DNA from: an uncultured Eubacterium sp.
GTDB taxonomy: Bacteria; Bacillota; Clostridia; Lachnospirales; Lachnospiraceae
Assembly (NCBI GenBank): GCA_910584595.1
Contig: CAJUBQ010000009.1
Location: forward strand, 20,134-84,133
Length of the DNA: 64,000 nucleotides
Direction: 5' to 3'
In this document: one piece after another, positions 53,964 through 62,124 of the stretch
Numbering within the stretch: the first letter of the stretch is position 1
How the letters are laid out: each line of letters begins with the position of its first letter
The notes under the pieces: generated by a model
Databases searched by the model: none
Told to the model about the DNA's origin: nothing
What the model saw: the letters and a program-made list of their open reading frames with translations, nothing else
Made by a program: the position numbers and the translations under genes

Positions 53964-54569
53964 ATGGCAGTACCAAAGGGAAAGCGGAAAGAATCAAAGT
54001 TTGAAGCACAGCACCATTTCTACAGGCTGCGTGCAGATGTAACAAATCTGATGCTTCTGGATTTTGGGTTTTCAGAAGAAAAATACCGGAAACACATAGA
54101 ACGGTACCGGGAAACACATGCAAAGACAGGAAATGTGGGTGAAGTCGTGGAGCGGTACCGAAAAAAATGCGACAGTTTCAAAAAATGGTTTATAGATAAA
54201 GAATGCGATGCTGTTCTGGAAATACTGCGGCGCATAGGGTGTGAATTTACACTTGGAAATTCTATCTATCCATCGGAAACTCCGGCAAAATTCATGGAAT
54301 TTTGCGAGCGCAGGAAACACATAGATGAAGCAATCGCACAGTGCTATGTGCTGAAACAGGAACTGCAGTATATTATCAGTTCCCTTCCTGTAAACATCAA
54401 CAGATACGAAAGGCTCGCCGTGGATATTGATAAACAGATTGCATTATACAAAGGCGTGCGGCAGTCTGACAACAGGCTTTTGAAAAAGAAGGCCGGCAAA
54501 GCGAAAAACGCCGGGGAGAAGCAGAAAGGAAAACCTGAAAATAGAAGAGGGCAGGAAAAAGAAACCTGA
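53964..54569 (+). CDS. avd: DGR accessory variability protein (Avd)
   Basis: The 201-residue protein has an N-terminal helical-bundle domain (about 10-170), mostly alpha and basic, of the Avd type. Avd forms a barrel that binds the reverse transcriptase and the template RNA. A Lys-rich disordered tail (about 172-201) follows. It lies between the variable protein and the template repeat, the usual DGR order. ATG 53964 follows GGGAGGATG. Confidence 0.85.
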   Translation: MAVPKGKRKESKFEAQHHFYRLRADVTNLMLLDFGFSEEKYRKHIERYRETHAKTGNVGEVVERYRKKCDSFKKWFIDKECDAVLEILRRIGCEFTLGNSIYPSETPAKFMEFCERRKHIDEAIAQCYVLKQELQYIISSLPVNINRYERLAVDIDKQIALYKGVRQSDNRLLKKKAGKAKNAGEKQKGKPENRRGQEKET

Positions 54570-54901
54570 CAGATAAAAAATAGTTAATATGGGGCAGCCT
54601 TTGTATGTGTGAACTGGTGGCTGCGTGACGTTGTTTCGGGCGCTAATTTTGCGAATGTGAACTGGAACGGCAATGCGGACTGTAACAACGCTTCCAATTC
54701 TAATGGTGTGCGCCCGGATTTCGAGGATGCTGGTAAGACCTGAAAACAGGCAGGCATCCGGCCGAAAGGAAAGGCTGTCCCTGCCGGAAAGGCTAAATGA
54801 CAGTATGGAAACGTAGAGCCGCCCGTGCCGGTTTGTCCTATGTGGCAAGATACGTCAAGCCAATATCCGGGGCTTAACCTGAAAAGGAGTACGGTAATTT
54901 T
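54570..54901 (+). ncRNA. DGR template RNA region
   Basis: This 332-bp stretch between avd and the reverse transcriptase gene has no open frame of note. It contains the template repeat and downstream sequence that, in known DGRs, is transcribed as the structured RNA read by the reverse transcriptase-Avd complex. The ends of the RNA cannot be set from sequence. Confidence 0.75.
54607..54723 (+). repeat. DGR template repeat (TR)
   Basis: This 117-bp unmutated template has 23 adenines, of which 14 differ in VR. The adenines are concentrated in AAC/AAT codons in the frame that VR uses, which gives the widest choice of residues without making stops. The TR frame would encode Asn at nine of the ten variable positions and Asp at the tenth. 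Confidence 0.96.
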
Positions 54902-56068
54902 ATGTATAACAGGATAACAGACATGAACGTTCTTTATGATGCGTTTTTGTCTTCGATGAAAGGAAGCGCATGGAAAGAGGAACCACAGAAATTTGAGATT
55001 GATTTCCTTTCAGAAATCACAAAGCTGAAACAGGAGCTTGAAACAAGGGAATACAGAACTCTGCCCGGTTCAGAATTTACATTGAACGAACGGGGGAAAG
55101 TCCGTCATATCCACGGTGGGCGGATGCGTGACCGTGTAGTCCGCCATGCCCTGTGCGATGCAGTTCTGGGTGAAGCGCTGAAACCATATCTCATTTACAA
55201 CAACAGCGCAAGCCAGAAAGGGAAGGGGGTTGATTTTGCAAGGCGGATGTTTGAAAAAGATCTGCATAATTACTGGCTGAAACACCGTAGTAATGACGGT
55301 TATGCCGGCTTTGTGGATTTTTCAAAATTTTATGACAATATCCGTCATGATAAAGTAAAGGAAATGGTTTTACCCAGGGTGGATGAGTTTTCAGGATGGC
55401 TTTTCGGGCAGATTGTTGACACATTCAGAATAGATGTTTCCTATATGGATGATGAAGAATATGCAGAGTGCATGGACAAGAGGTTTGATTCTGTAAAGTA
55501 CTATGAAAATATATCAGAGGAACTAAGAACCGGGCAGAAGTATATGGCAAAGTCGGCAGATATCGGTGATCAGGTGTCACAGGACATTGGCATCTTTTAT
55601 CCGGTGCAGATTGATAATTATGCAAAGATAGTCCGGGGAGTTAAAATGTACGGACGGTACATGGATGATATATACATTATAGGGGAAACAAAGGAATATG
55701 TTGAATCTGTTATTCAGGGAATAGCAGAACAGGCAAACAGCCTGGGTATTTTTATAAACGAAAGAAAAACACGGATTGTGAAGCTGTCCCAGACATTTAA
55801 GTATTTGCAGGTAAAGTACAGTCTTTTGGAATCCGGAAAGGTTGCAAAACGGATTAATTCCAAATCCGTTACAAGGGAGCGAAGGAAACTGAAAGCATAT
55901 AAACGTTTGTTTGATAAAGGAAAGATCGAATATGGAGCGATTGAGCAGGCGTATAAATCATGGATGGGATCGCACGTTCCCATCATGTCTAAAAACCAGG
56001 TAAAAAATATGAAACAGCTTTACAGGGAGTTATTTGGAAAGGAGCCGGAATGGAAAAAGCAAAAATAG
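54902..56068 (+). CDS. DGR reverse transcriptase
   Basis: The 388-residue reverse transcriptase copies the template RNA with adenine-specific errors. Motif A has Asp139 (FVDFSKFYDNI). The DGR signature IGDQVSQ is at 221-227, where other reverse transcriptases have QGSPLS-like sequence. The catalytic YMDD is at 253-256. It has no maturase or RNase H domain. AAAAGGAG lies upstream of ATG 54902. The gene overlaps the next gene by 19 nt. Confidence 0.95.
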   Translation: MYNRITDMNVLYDAFLSSMKGSAWKEEPQKFEIDFLSEITKLKQELETREYRTLPGSEFTLNERGKVRHIHGGRMRDRVVRHALCDAVLGEALKPYLIYNNSASQKGKGVDFARRMFEKDLHNYWLKHRSNDGYAGFVDFSKFYDNIRHDKVKEMVLPRVDEFSGWLFGQIVDTFRIDVSYMDDEEYAECMDKRFDSVKYYENISEELRTGQKYMAKSADIGDQVSQDIGIFYPVQIDNYAKIVRGVKMYGRYMDDIYIIGETKEYVESVIQGIAEQANSLGIFINERKTRIVKLSQTFKYLQVKYSLLESGKVAKRINSKSVTRERRKLKAYKRLFDKGKIEYGAIEQAYKSWMGSHVPIMSKNQVKNMKQLYRELFGKEPEWKKQK

Positions 56069-56349
56069 TATTTCAAAATGGTATGGAGATTGAAGCCGAG
56101 GAAAACGGGAGCAGCCTGATCACGGACAGCAAACCGGATTTTCCAGTTGATTTGTCATCAGTTCTGGTTATTGGAGCTTGTGGGGAACGTATTTTTAAAA
56201 ATGCGGAAATCGTGGAGTGCGCTTCTGTAGATGGCCGTTACTGGTTTGCGTTCCGCGAAATTTCGGAAGCTGAAAGGGCGGCGAAACAGATGCAGGCTAA
56301 TATTGAGTATATAGCAATGATGACGGATGTAGATCTGGAGGAGGTATAG
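56050..56349 (+). CDS. Hypothetical protein overlapping the reverse transcriptase gene
   Basis: The 99-residue acidic protein starts inside the reverse transcriptase gene (ribosome site GGAAAGGAG). No family recognised. It ends in an amphipathic helix. The overlap suggests co-expression with the DGR or with the following tail genes. Confidence 0.65.
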   Translation: MEKAKIVFQNGMEIEAEENGSSLITDSKPDFPVDLSSVLVIGACGERIFKNAEIVECASVDGRYWFAFREISEAERAAKQMQANIEYIAMMTDVDLEEV

Positions 56350-56353
56350 AAAT

Positions 56354-56512
56354 ATGGAAAAAGAAAAGGCATACAGCAAAAATTATGAAAAGGTCAGGGG
56401 ATATTATGATGGCGGATTCTGGAATGAAGCGCGTGTAAAGAATGCGGTTACAAAAGGATGGATTACCGAGGACGAATATACAGAGATTACAGGAAACCGT
56501 TATGACGCCTGA
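56354..56512 (+). CDS. XkdX-like small protein
   Basis: The 52-residue protein ends in WITEDEYTEITGNRYDA, the signature of the XkdX family found just before lysis genes in Firmicute phages. It begins 5 nt after the previous stop with GGAGGT upstream. Confidence 0.7.
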   Translation: MEKEKAYSKNYEKVRGYYDGGFWNEARVKNAVTKGWITEDEYTEITGNRYDA

Positions 56513-56569
56513 CAAAAGGCATGACATAAATCCTGATATTTGAAAACGATTCATGGAATAGGGACGAAA

Positions 56570-56770
56570 ATGAGTTATCATATTAATACTGATGGAAAAC
56601 GTATATTGATTGATGAAAATGAGTGCAGTTATTTAGCGGATGAATATATCTGCACTTGCGAAAACAGTAAATATTATATGGATGTTCCACCAGGCGGGCG
56701 CTGTTATAAAGGTGGTGGCTGCGAACAGTTTGAAGATGAGACGGATGGAATCGTAGCAGATGATTCCTGA
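56570..56770 (+). CDS. Small Cys-containing hypothetical protein
   Basis: The 66-residue acidic protein has five cysteines, including CTCENSKYY and CYKGGGCEQF. Start ATG 56570, with only a weak ribosome site GGGACG. An in-frame TTG at 56540 is an alternative. Function unknown. Confidence 0.5.
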   Translation: MSYHINTDGKRILIDENECSYLADEYICTCENSKYYMDVPPGGRCYKGGGCEQFEDETDGIVADDS

Positions 56771-56806
56771 GAGGATCAGAAAAAGGATACAGGAGGGTAA
56801 GCCGGA

Positions 56807-57055
56807 ATGGATGAAGACAATTTTTTGGAATTGCTTGAAATTTATATGGATATGGCAGAAAAGCAGGATGAAATTATATACCGGCTTGGAAAAGTTACAA
56901 AAAGGCTGGCCGAAGATTTGAAACTTTTGAGGAATGACCAGCGGTATTCGGAAGAATTGGCAGGGAAGCCAGATGATAAATTGAGTCAGGACATGGCGAT
57001 CATCAAGGAAGTCATGGATCAGTATAAGGAAGTAAAAGCAGAATTAGAGCCGTAA
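56807..57055 (+). CDS. Small coiled-coil protein before lysis genes
   Basis: The 82-residue protein is entirely helical and charged, without recognised family. AGGAGGGTAAG lies before ATG 56807. Its stop codon lies inside the stem of the following terminator. Confidence 0.6.
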   Translation: MDEDNFLELLEIYMDMAEKQDEIIYRLGKVTKRLAEDLKLLRNDQRYSEELAGKPDDKLSQDMAIIKEVMDQYKEVKAELEP

Positions 57056-57067
57056 GGCTCTTTTTTT
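57046..57067 (+). terminator. Terminator with GTAA tetraloop
   Basis: AGAGCC and GGCTCT pair around the loop GTAA and are followed by seven T residues. It separates the tail transcript from the lysis module. Confidence 0.85.
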
Positions 57068-57098
57068 CTGTACTTTTTTAAGAAGGGAGTGGGACAGA

Positions 57099-57428
57099 AT
57101 GGATACACCAATTACAAGGGCAGAGCATGACGAATTCGTAGAACGGATAAAGGAAAGTCACAAAAGACTCGAAGATGAAGACAGACGTCAGAACCACAGA
57201 ATTGATGAGCTGGAAGGGACTGTGCGTCAGATATCATCCCTGGCTACATCAACTGAAAAACTTGCAGTTAATATGCAGAATATGCTGAAAGTCCAGGAAC
57301 AGCAGGGGGAACGCCTGGAACGTCTGGAAAGCAGGGACGGCGAGATGTGGCGCAAAGTTACGGGATATGCCATTACAGCGGTTATCAGCATTGTAGTTGG
57401 ATTTGTTTTTGCACAGATTGGTATGTAG
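57099..57428 (+). CDS. XhlA-like lysis accessory protein
   Basis: The 109-residue protein has a long coiled coil (about 15-80) and one C-terminal membrane helix, VTGYAITAVISIVVGFVFAQ. This is the layout of XhlA-type membrane proteins that act with a holin. AAGAAGGGAG precedes the ATG. Confidence 0.72.
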   Translation: MDTPITRAEHDEFVERIKESHKRLEDEDRRQNHRIDELEGTVRQISSLATSTEKLAVNMQNMLKVQEQQGERLERLESRDGEMWRKVTGYAITAVISIVVGFVFAQIGM

Positions 57429-57442
57429 GAAAGGGGAAAATT

Positions 57443-57679
57443 ATGTTTAAAAATAGTGTGTTTAAAGTATCCACAGATACAAAGCAGTGGATGCGTGCTG
57501 CAGGTATCCGCGCAGTTAAAACAACAGCAGAGGCGGCAGTCGCGCTGATTCCTGCAGCGGCAACTATCAGTCAGGTAGACTGGGGTGTGGTGGCAGGCAC
57601 AGCACTGCTTTCCGGAATTTTGTCACTGTTAACATCGGTGGCAGGGATTCCAGAAGTAATGCAGAAGGAGGAGCCGTAA
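57443..57679 (+). CDS. Holin
   Basis: The 78-residue protein has two hydrophobic segments, at about 23-43 and 49-69, and a charged tail, matching phage holins of this size. It opens the membrane so the amidase encoded 2 nt downstream can reach the wall. ATG 57443 follows AGGAAAGGGG. Confidence 0.75.
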   Translation: MFKNSVFKVSTDTKQWMRAAGIRAVKTTAEAAVALIPAAATISQVDWGVVAGTALLSGILSLLTSVAGIPEVMQKEEP

Positions 57680-57680
57680 T

Positions 57681-58478
57681 ATGGGGGTAATGAGAAAAAC
57701 AGTTCTGGCACACAAAAGCAATTTTGGCGGGACGCGTGCGCTTTCATCCATAAGGTATATTGTACTGCATTATACAGCAAATGATGGGGACAGCGACGAG
57801 TCGAACACAAAATATTTCCAGGCACCGGACAGAAATGCTTCCGCGCATTATTTTGTCGATGATGATAGCATCACGCAGTCTGTTCCTGACAATTTCATTG
57901 CCTGGTCGGTTGGTGGAAAGAAGTACACTGACTGTGAAAAGACAGGCGGCGGAAAGATGTATGGGATTGCCACGAATGCAAATAGTATCAGTATCGAAAT
58001 GTGCGATACGAAAAAGGACGGAAAACTCCAGGCAACAGAGAAGACAATGAAAAATGCCGCAGCCTTGTGCATGGAGCTGATGGAAAAATATAATATAGAC
58101 ATAAGCCGGGTAATCCGCCATTTTGATGTGAACGGAAAACACTGCCCAGCCTATTTTATGGATGCCGCGGCCTGGGAAGAATTTAAAAACAGGCTTCATA
58201 AGCATAAATTTGAAACAGGCCGGACATATACAGCCACACAGTCCTGTTACCTGAGGAAAAGCGCAGGAACCGGAAAGAATACTGTGCCTTACTGCAGCCT
58301 GTCGGATGCGGTGCGCAAAAAATGCAGGAATGCACTCGGTCCTGCGGTATTCAGGAAAGGGAAAACATTCCGGCTTATGAAAGTATTATGCAGTGGGGAG
58401 GATGCCTGGGGACAGATGAAGTCCGGGTACTGGGTTCCGCTGGTGTATAAGGGAAAAGTCCGGGCAGAAATGAAATAA
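57681..58478 (+). CDS. Endolysin: N-acetylmuramoyl-L-alanine amidase
   Basis: The 265-residue enzyme has an N-terminal Amidase_2 domain (about 20-170) with zinc ligands His30 (VLHYTAN), His near 148 (IRHFDV) and Cys near 156 (KHCPAY). A C-terminal SH3-type wall-binding region (about 180-265) follows. It cuts the bond between the glycan strand and the stem peptide at lysis. Confidence 0.9.
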   Translation: MGVMRKTVLAHKSNFGGTRALSSIRYIVLHYTANDGDSDESNTKYFQAPDRNASAHYFVDDDSITQSVPDNFIAWSVGGKKYTDCEKTGGGKMYGIATNANSISIEMCDTKKDGKLQATEKTMKNAAALCMELMEKYNIDISRVIRHFDVNGKHCPAYFMDAAAWEEFKNRLHKHKFETGRTYTATQSCYLRKSAGTGKNTVPYCSLSDAVRKKCRNALGPAVFRKGKTFRLMKVLCSGEDAWGQMKSGYWVPLVYKGKVRAEMK

Positions 58479-58547
58479 TTATATTTGTTTTCAGGAAAGA
58501 ATGTGATCAAACAAAGCTAAGTAAAATTTCAAAAGGCAGCCGGTTGC

Positions 58548-58631
58548 TCTATCGGGATTCGATAGAACATAACAATTCTCGCTATAAAATAACAAATGTC
58601 ACTCAAAACCATGAAATAGTGTTATTTTATA
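58548..58631. promoter_or_regulatory. Inverted repeats upstream of right-end HTH gene
   Basis: TCTATCG at 58548-58554 pairs with CGATAGA at 58560-58566. TATAAAATAACA at 58583-58594 pairs with TGTTATTTTATA at 58620-58631. Both lie just before the HTH gene at 58648 and could be its operators. The second ends directly before the ribosome site. Confidence 0.45.
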
Positions 58632-58647
58632 AGAGAAGGAGCGGTGT

Positions 58648-58905
58648 ATGATTAGAATTTTACTATCGACAAGACTTGGTGAACGTAAGTGGACACAGGC
58701 AGAGCTGGCAAGGGCAACGGGCATTCGTGCTAATACAATCAATGATTTGTACCATGAGCTGGCAGAAAGGGTAAATCTGGAACATCTTGACCTGATTTGT
58801 GAGGCCTTAAACTGCAGACTCGATGAATTGATTGTTTGTGAGCCTAATGATCCGCCTAAAATTGTACATACCAAGAATGGCTCTATAATTTCATCACGCA
58901 AGTAG
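58648..58905 (+). CDS. Cro/CI-type HTH regulator
   Basis: The 85-residue helix-turn-helix protein contains WTQAELARATGIRANTINDL followed by CEALNCRLDELI. It is separated from the lysis genes by 170 bp and followed by a strong terminator, so it forms its own unit. It probably controls right-end accessory genes. Confidence 0.78.
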   Translation: MIRILLSTRLGERKWTQAELARATGIRANTINDLYHELAERVNLEHLDLICEALNCRLDELIVCEPNDPPKIVHTKNGSIISSRK

Positions 58906-58921
58906 TGCTGCAACACGCTTG

Positions 58922-58963
58922 ACCACAAAAAGACGTTTTTGAATACAGACGTCTTTTTGTGGT
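58922..58963. terminator. Bidirectional terminator
   Basis: A 15-bp perfect stem (arms 58922-58936 and 58949-58963) has A and T runs on both sides. It lies between two convergent genes, the rightward HTH gene and the leftward cyclotransferase gene. Confidence 0.88.
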
Positions 58964-58969
58964 TATATT

Positions 58970-59416
58970 TTATGAATGCATTTCATGTAAATTTAATTCT
59001 AAAGATTTTTCAAATATGGAAAGGTCCATATCATTATCAATGTACCCCTGCCGGATTGTGTTTATGTATTGTTTAGATGGTCTGCCAGGCGCCTGATTTT
59101 CATTCATGATGTATACCATCGCTTTTCTTCTTTTCCCGTTGATATATACCATAATATTCTTTTTGAAATAATAGTGCGGGTATCCCTCATAAATATCTAA
59201 CTGGACTTCGTCGCTTTTTTCAATTTCCCAGATAAGAGCTGGAATGGTAGAGTTTTGCTTTCGGATAATTGTAGCGTGTGCGTTTGTCTTGCTGCCACGA
59301 TAGACCAGTTCCCAGTTATTTAACGTTCCTTTTGCGTAAACATTTGCTGATGGACAGCGGGAAGCCATTTGTGATAAATTGAGATTACTCCCATACGCTA
59401 TGTACAGTTTTTTCAT
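58970..59416 (-). CDS. Gamma-glutamylcyclotransferase-like protein
   Basis: The 148-residue protein has the cyclotransferase fold signature YGSNLN near residues 8-13 and LDIYEGYP at 73-80, with Glu77 in the place of the catalytic acid. Such enzymes release 5-oxoproline from gamma-glutamyl amides. It is encoded next to an amidoligase, and this pairing is a known theme for making and breaking gamma-glutamyl-type amide bonds. ATG 59416 has GGAG 7 nt upstream; a further ATG at 59440 lacks one. Confidence 0.82.
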   Translation of the reverse strand: MKKLYIAYGSNLNLSQMASRCPSANVYAKGTLNNWELVYRGSKTNAHATIIRKQNSTIPALIWEIEKSDEVQLDIYEGYPHYYFKKNIMVYINGKRRKAMVYIMNENQAPGRPSKQYINTIRQGYIDNDMDLSIFEKSLELNLHEMHS

Positions 59417-59471
59417 ATTGTCTCCGTTTCTCCCCGTCATGCCGTTAGGTCAGCATATGATGATTATATTT

Positions 59472-60377
59472 TTAGGCCATGCTGGCAGCTTCCTTTAATG
59501 GAGTCATTAGATGAAGCCGGCAGATTCGAAATTCATTACCATAAAGACCGAGCCGTTTTGTAAGAATATTTCTCATGATTGTAACTTTTTGTTTTGGTGT
59601 ATATCCTTCTATTGATCGGAACAGGATCTTTTCATTTGATGTAATTGCCCATGCTGATACTGCAAGGCAAAATTGGATATAGGCTTTTACTTTGTCAGCA
59701 TCAAGTGTACTGTTAAAAAGACGAAATTCAATAGTTCCTTTCGTGAAGAAAGCATGAAGATTAATTCCATGATAACGTGTTGAATTGTAATGCTCACGGC
59801 TGATACCGTCTGAATAGTTATCATTTGCAGGGCTGTACCAGATTTTTTCTATTGTATTGATTGTTAAATTTTCAATGTTTTTTAATTCATGAAGTATTTT
59901 GGAATTTAGTTTTTGACACCATTTTACGCTTCTTGAGTTTATTTCAAGTGCTTCGTAAATTAAATCCTGTCTGGAAATCATGAAATCTACCATCTTTTTT
60001 AATGATGATGGAGTGTGGTTTGAACCATCCACATGAATATGAATGCCACAACTGCTATTTGTTATAGCCCCGGCCTTTTTGAATGAACGGATAATTTTTT
60101 GAAGAAGTTCAATATCAGAGTAATGCAAAGGCGGAGTGATGAATTCTACAGCATATTTATCAGTGGCAGGGCCTGATTTTGTTTCGCCAACGATAGACCC
60201 GTCACGCTGGATTTTCCAGGTTCTGCCTTTTGCATCTTTGATATTTCTTGTATAGTAAGGATGTCCTGTGGCAGGTGATGCAGTGCTGCTTAATACTTCT
60301 GCAACTATTTCTGTAGCTTCGGTTCTTGTGATTCCTGTAAATTCTACTTCTACACCAAATAATTGATTTTTTAACAT
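59472..60377 (-). CDS. Amidoligase family protein
   Basis: The 301-residue protein has the amidoligase-type (glutamine-synthetase-like) fold features: FGVEVEFTG at the N-terminus, GSIVGE, AVEFITPPL, CGIHIHVDG and a later TIEFRLFNS. These enzymes join an amine to a carboxylate using ATP. It is upstream of the cyclotransferase on the same strand with a 55-bp gap, so the two form an operon. The substrate is unknown; peptide tagging or cell-wall peptides are options. Confidence 0.85.
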   Translation of the reverse strand: MLKNQLFGVEVEFTGITRTEATEIVAEVLSSTASPATGHPYYTRNIKDAKGRTWKIQRDGSIVGETKSGPATDKYAVEFITPPLHYSDIELLQKIIRSFKKAGAITNSSCGIHIHVDGSNHTPSSLKKMVDFMISRQDLIYEALEINSRSVKWCQKLNSKILHELKNIENLTINTIEKIWYSPANDNYSDGISREHYNSTRYHGINLHAFFTKGTIEFRLFNSTLDADKVKAYIQFCLAVSAWAITSNEKILFRSIEGYTPKQKVTIMRNILTKRLGLYGNEFRICRLHLMTPLKEAASMA

Positions 60378-60502
60378 TTTTATTCCTCCATATTCTAATA
60401 ATTTAGAACTTTATTCTACTTTCTTGTTGTTAATATATTACCATATGCATGGCGAATGTCAATAGTTATTAGAAAAAAATTTCAACTTTATAGAACTTTT
60501 TA

Positions 60503-60531
60503 TTGACAGCTTGGATAAAATTTGATAAGAT
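60503..60531 (+). promoter_or_regulatory. Promoter of the right-end small repressor
   Basis: TTGACA at 60503-60508 and TAAGAT at 60526-60531 are 17 bp apart, ending 17 nt before the start codon. The leader is therefore only about 10 nt. Confidence 0.55.
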
Positions 60532-60548
60532 AGAAAAGGGTGATAATG

Positions 60549-60755
60549 ATGATTACTTATAAACCGTTATGGAAGACTTTAATAGATAAAGATATGAAAA
60601 AGATGGATCTGGTTGCTGATGGTACTTTAAGCAGGGGTACATTGGCAAAAATGGGCAAAAATGAAAAAGTAAGCCTTGATGTGGTAGAGCGGATATGCAG
60701 GCGGCTGCATTGCAGGGTGGAAGAGGTAATTGTTTATAATGAGGATTTCAAATAA
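60549..60755 (+). CDS. Small Cro/CI-type regulator
   Basis: The 68-residue helix-turn-helix protein beginning MITYKPLWKTLIDK is related to the regulator at 14717-14917. It is divergent from the amidoligase operon and likely controls it. ATG 60549 is preferred, since it aligns with the relative and has GAAAAGGG 8 nt upstream. Confidence 0.78.
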   Translation: MITYKPLWKTLIDKDMKKMDLVADGTLSRGTLAKMGKNEKVSLDVVERICRRLHCRVEEVIVYNEDFK

Positions 60756-61080
60756 TATATCATAGATTGTTTGAGAAGCAGTGGATAAGATTTGAGCTGT
60801 AGTGTGAGACAGAGGATGTTTTGAGATTATTCCGTGAGATGTTTTTGAGATTGAAAACTTTATAGAAAGTATGGATTATGCGGAATATGTGTATAAGGCG
60901 TGAAAATTCAACATATTTTTGTGTTGTGTGGACGGGTAAGCCATCAGGAATGATTGAGTTCGAGTGATGAAATGGGTTTTAAGAAGCTAGTATTTATGCG
61001 GGTTACAAGCAAATTTGTTTAGACATTGGCAACGATTTGGCAACATTTTTCACATCACGCATTAAATAATTACATCAATG
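60756..61080. other. Prophage right end, non-coding
   Basis: No gene is seen in this stretch. It contains TTGAGA-rich sequence, the degenerate guaA end at 60936-60966, and then TTGGCAACGATTTGGCAACA near 61026-61045, a short direct repeat (TTGGCAAC twice) that may be an integrase arm site. The boundary between the two mobile elements lies here. Confidence 0.5.
60936..60966 (+). other. attR: degenerate copy of guaA 3' end
   Basis: The segment shares GTAAGCC and GATTGAGTTCGA with the guaA end at 1659-1686. Read in the guaA frame it gives KPSGMIEFE and a stop, against KPPGTIEFE in the intact gene. Upstream of it the guaA frame is lost. The conserved reading frame with changed bases shows that it was part of a guaA-like end, not a random match. 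Confidence 0.8.
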
Positions 61081-61143
61081 GCATAAGAAAAACCTTGCTG
61101 ATTTTCAGATATGTAAACTGAATATCGGCAAGGTCTTTTTATG
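61081..61143 (-). terminator. Terminator of the second element's leftward regulator
   Basis: An imperfect inverted repeat has arms 61081-61098 (ending ACCTTGC) and 61127-61143 (starting GCAAGGT) with T-rich flanks. It lies directly after the stop of the leftward XRE gene. Confidence 0.6.
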
Positions 61144-61144
61144 C

Positions 61145-61705
61145 TTATTTCTGTTTTTTCTTTTTAGCTGTTTTCTTTTCTTCTTTCTCGATTTTCTGAA
61201 ATTCTTCCATAAGCATATCGCTGACCGCCTGTGAGGGGACTTTCGCCCAATGCTTTGAAGTGTCCAGTTCGGGGTACTTGTACCGCCACTGGTCGTATTC
61301 CTCTCTGCTTATCTCGCCCCGTTCCAGTTTGGCGGCTTGCTCCTGCCATGCGTGGAACATATCAAACATGGACGTATAAGTGGAATAGTCGGACTTGTCA
61401 AGGCGCAGGCAGATTTCCCCGTCAATCTCCCCGATTTTCAGCCCGTACATATCTTCCAACGCAAAGAGCGTGTGCATAAGCCCGGTATAGGTATCAATAT
61501 CCGGCACGGTGAGGGCGTGGGTGCTTACATCAAAGATATTCGCCATTTCTTTTACAAGGTCGTGCTTCGGTGTCCTTGCTTCGGTTTCATACTGTGCCAT
61601 ACGGACATCAGAGGTCTTTCCGAGAAATCCGAGGATTTCGCCTAACTGTTTCTGTGTCATGCCCTTTCGGTTGCGGAAAAAGCGGATACGTTTGCCGATT
61701 GCCAT
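61145..61705 (-). CDS. XRE-family regulator of the second element
   Basis: The 186-residue protein has an N-terminal helix-turn-helix (MTQKQLGEILGFLGKTSDVR) and a C-terminal region ending in a Lys-rich tail. This type regularly accompanies the excisionase-integrase unit of mobilizable elements in gut Firmicutes. It is divergent from that unit, with three related operators in between. Confidence 0.82.
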   Translation of the reverse strand: MAIGKRIRFFRNRKGMTQKQLGEILGFLGKTSDVRMAQYETEARTPKHDLVKEMANIFDVSTHALTVPDIDTYTGLMHTLFALEDMYGLKIGEIDGEICLRLDKSDYSTYTSMFDMFHAWQEQAAKLERGEISREEYDQWRYKYPELDTSKHWAKVPSQAVSDMLMEEFQKIEKEEKKTAKKKKQK

Positions 61706-61752
61706 AATAAAACCTCCGTTGTAGTGAAAGTGGTACAGCCTGCATGACTGTA

Positions 61753-61905
61753 CTTAAACAAATCTGTTGAAGTCAGTATAACATGGTGCAATAGAAATAG
61801 CAAGAATAACTTAAATAAAAAAAGTTAAGATTTTCTCGCAAACCACTTGACTTAACGGAATTTATTTAGTATTCTATATGCAACACTTAAACAAAAACAG
61901 TTAAA
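61753..61905. promoter_or_regulatory. Operators and promoter of the second element
   Basis: CTTAA-N10-TTAAG occurs at 61810-61829, with related copies at 61753-61772 (N9) and 61886-61905. A promoter, TTGACT at 61847-61852 and TATTCT at 61870-61875 with 17-bp spacing, lies between the second and third copies. It would drive the excisionase-integrase genes. Confidence 0.6.
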
Positions 61906-61928
61906 CATTGAAAGGAGAGGGTATCTGA

Positions 61929-62108
61929 ATGACAGAAAAATCATTTATGACAGTGGAGGAAGTGGCAGCGGAATTGCGTGTGTCGAAGTCAAAAGCCTAT
62001 CAGATTGTAAGGGAACTGAACGCAGAAATGCAGAAACAGGGCTATCTGACGGTGGCAGGACGTGTGAACGCTACATTTTTTCATAAAAAGGTATGTTACA
62101 GCGAATAG
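61929..62108 (+). CDS. Excisionase-like protein
   Basis: The 59-residue protein has a winged-helix excisionase pattern, MTVEEVAAELRVSKSKAYQI, typical of proteins that aid integrase-driven excision. It lies 16 nt upstream of the integrase. AAAGGAGAGGG is upstream of the ATG. Confidence 0.8.
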   Translation: MTEKSFMTVEEVAAELRVSKSKAYQIVRELNAEMQKQGYLTVAGRVNATFFHKKVCYSE

Positions 62109-62124
62109 AAAGGAGATGGTTTAG

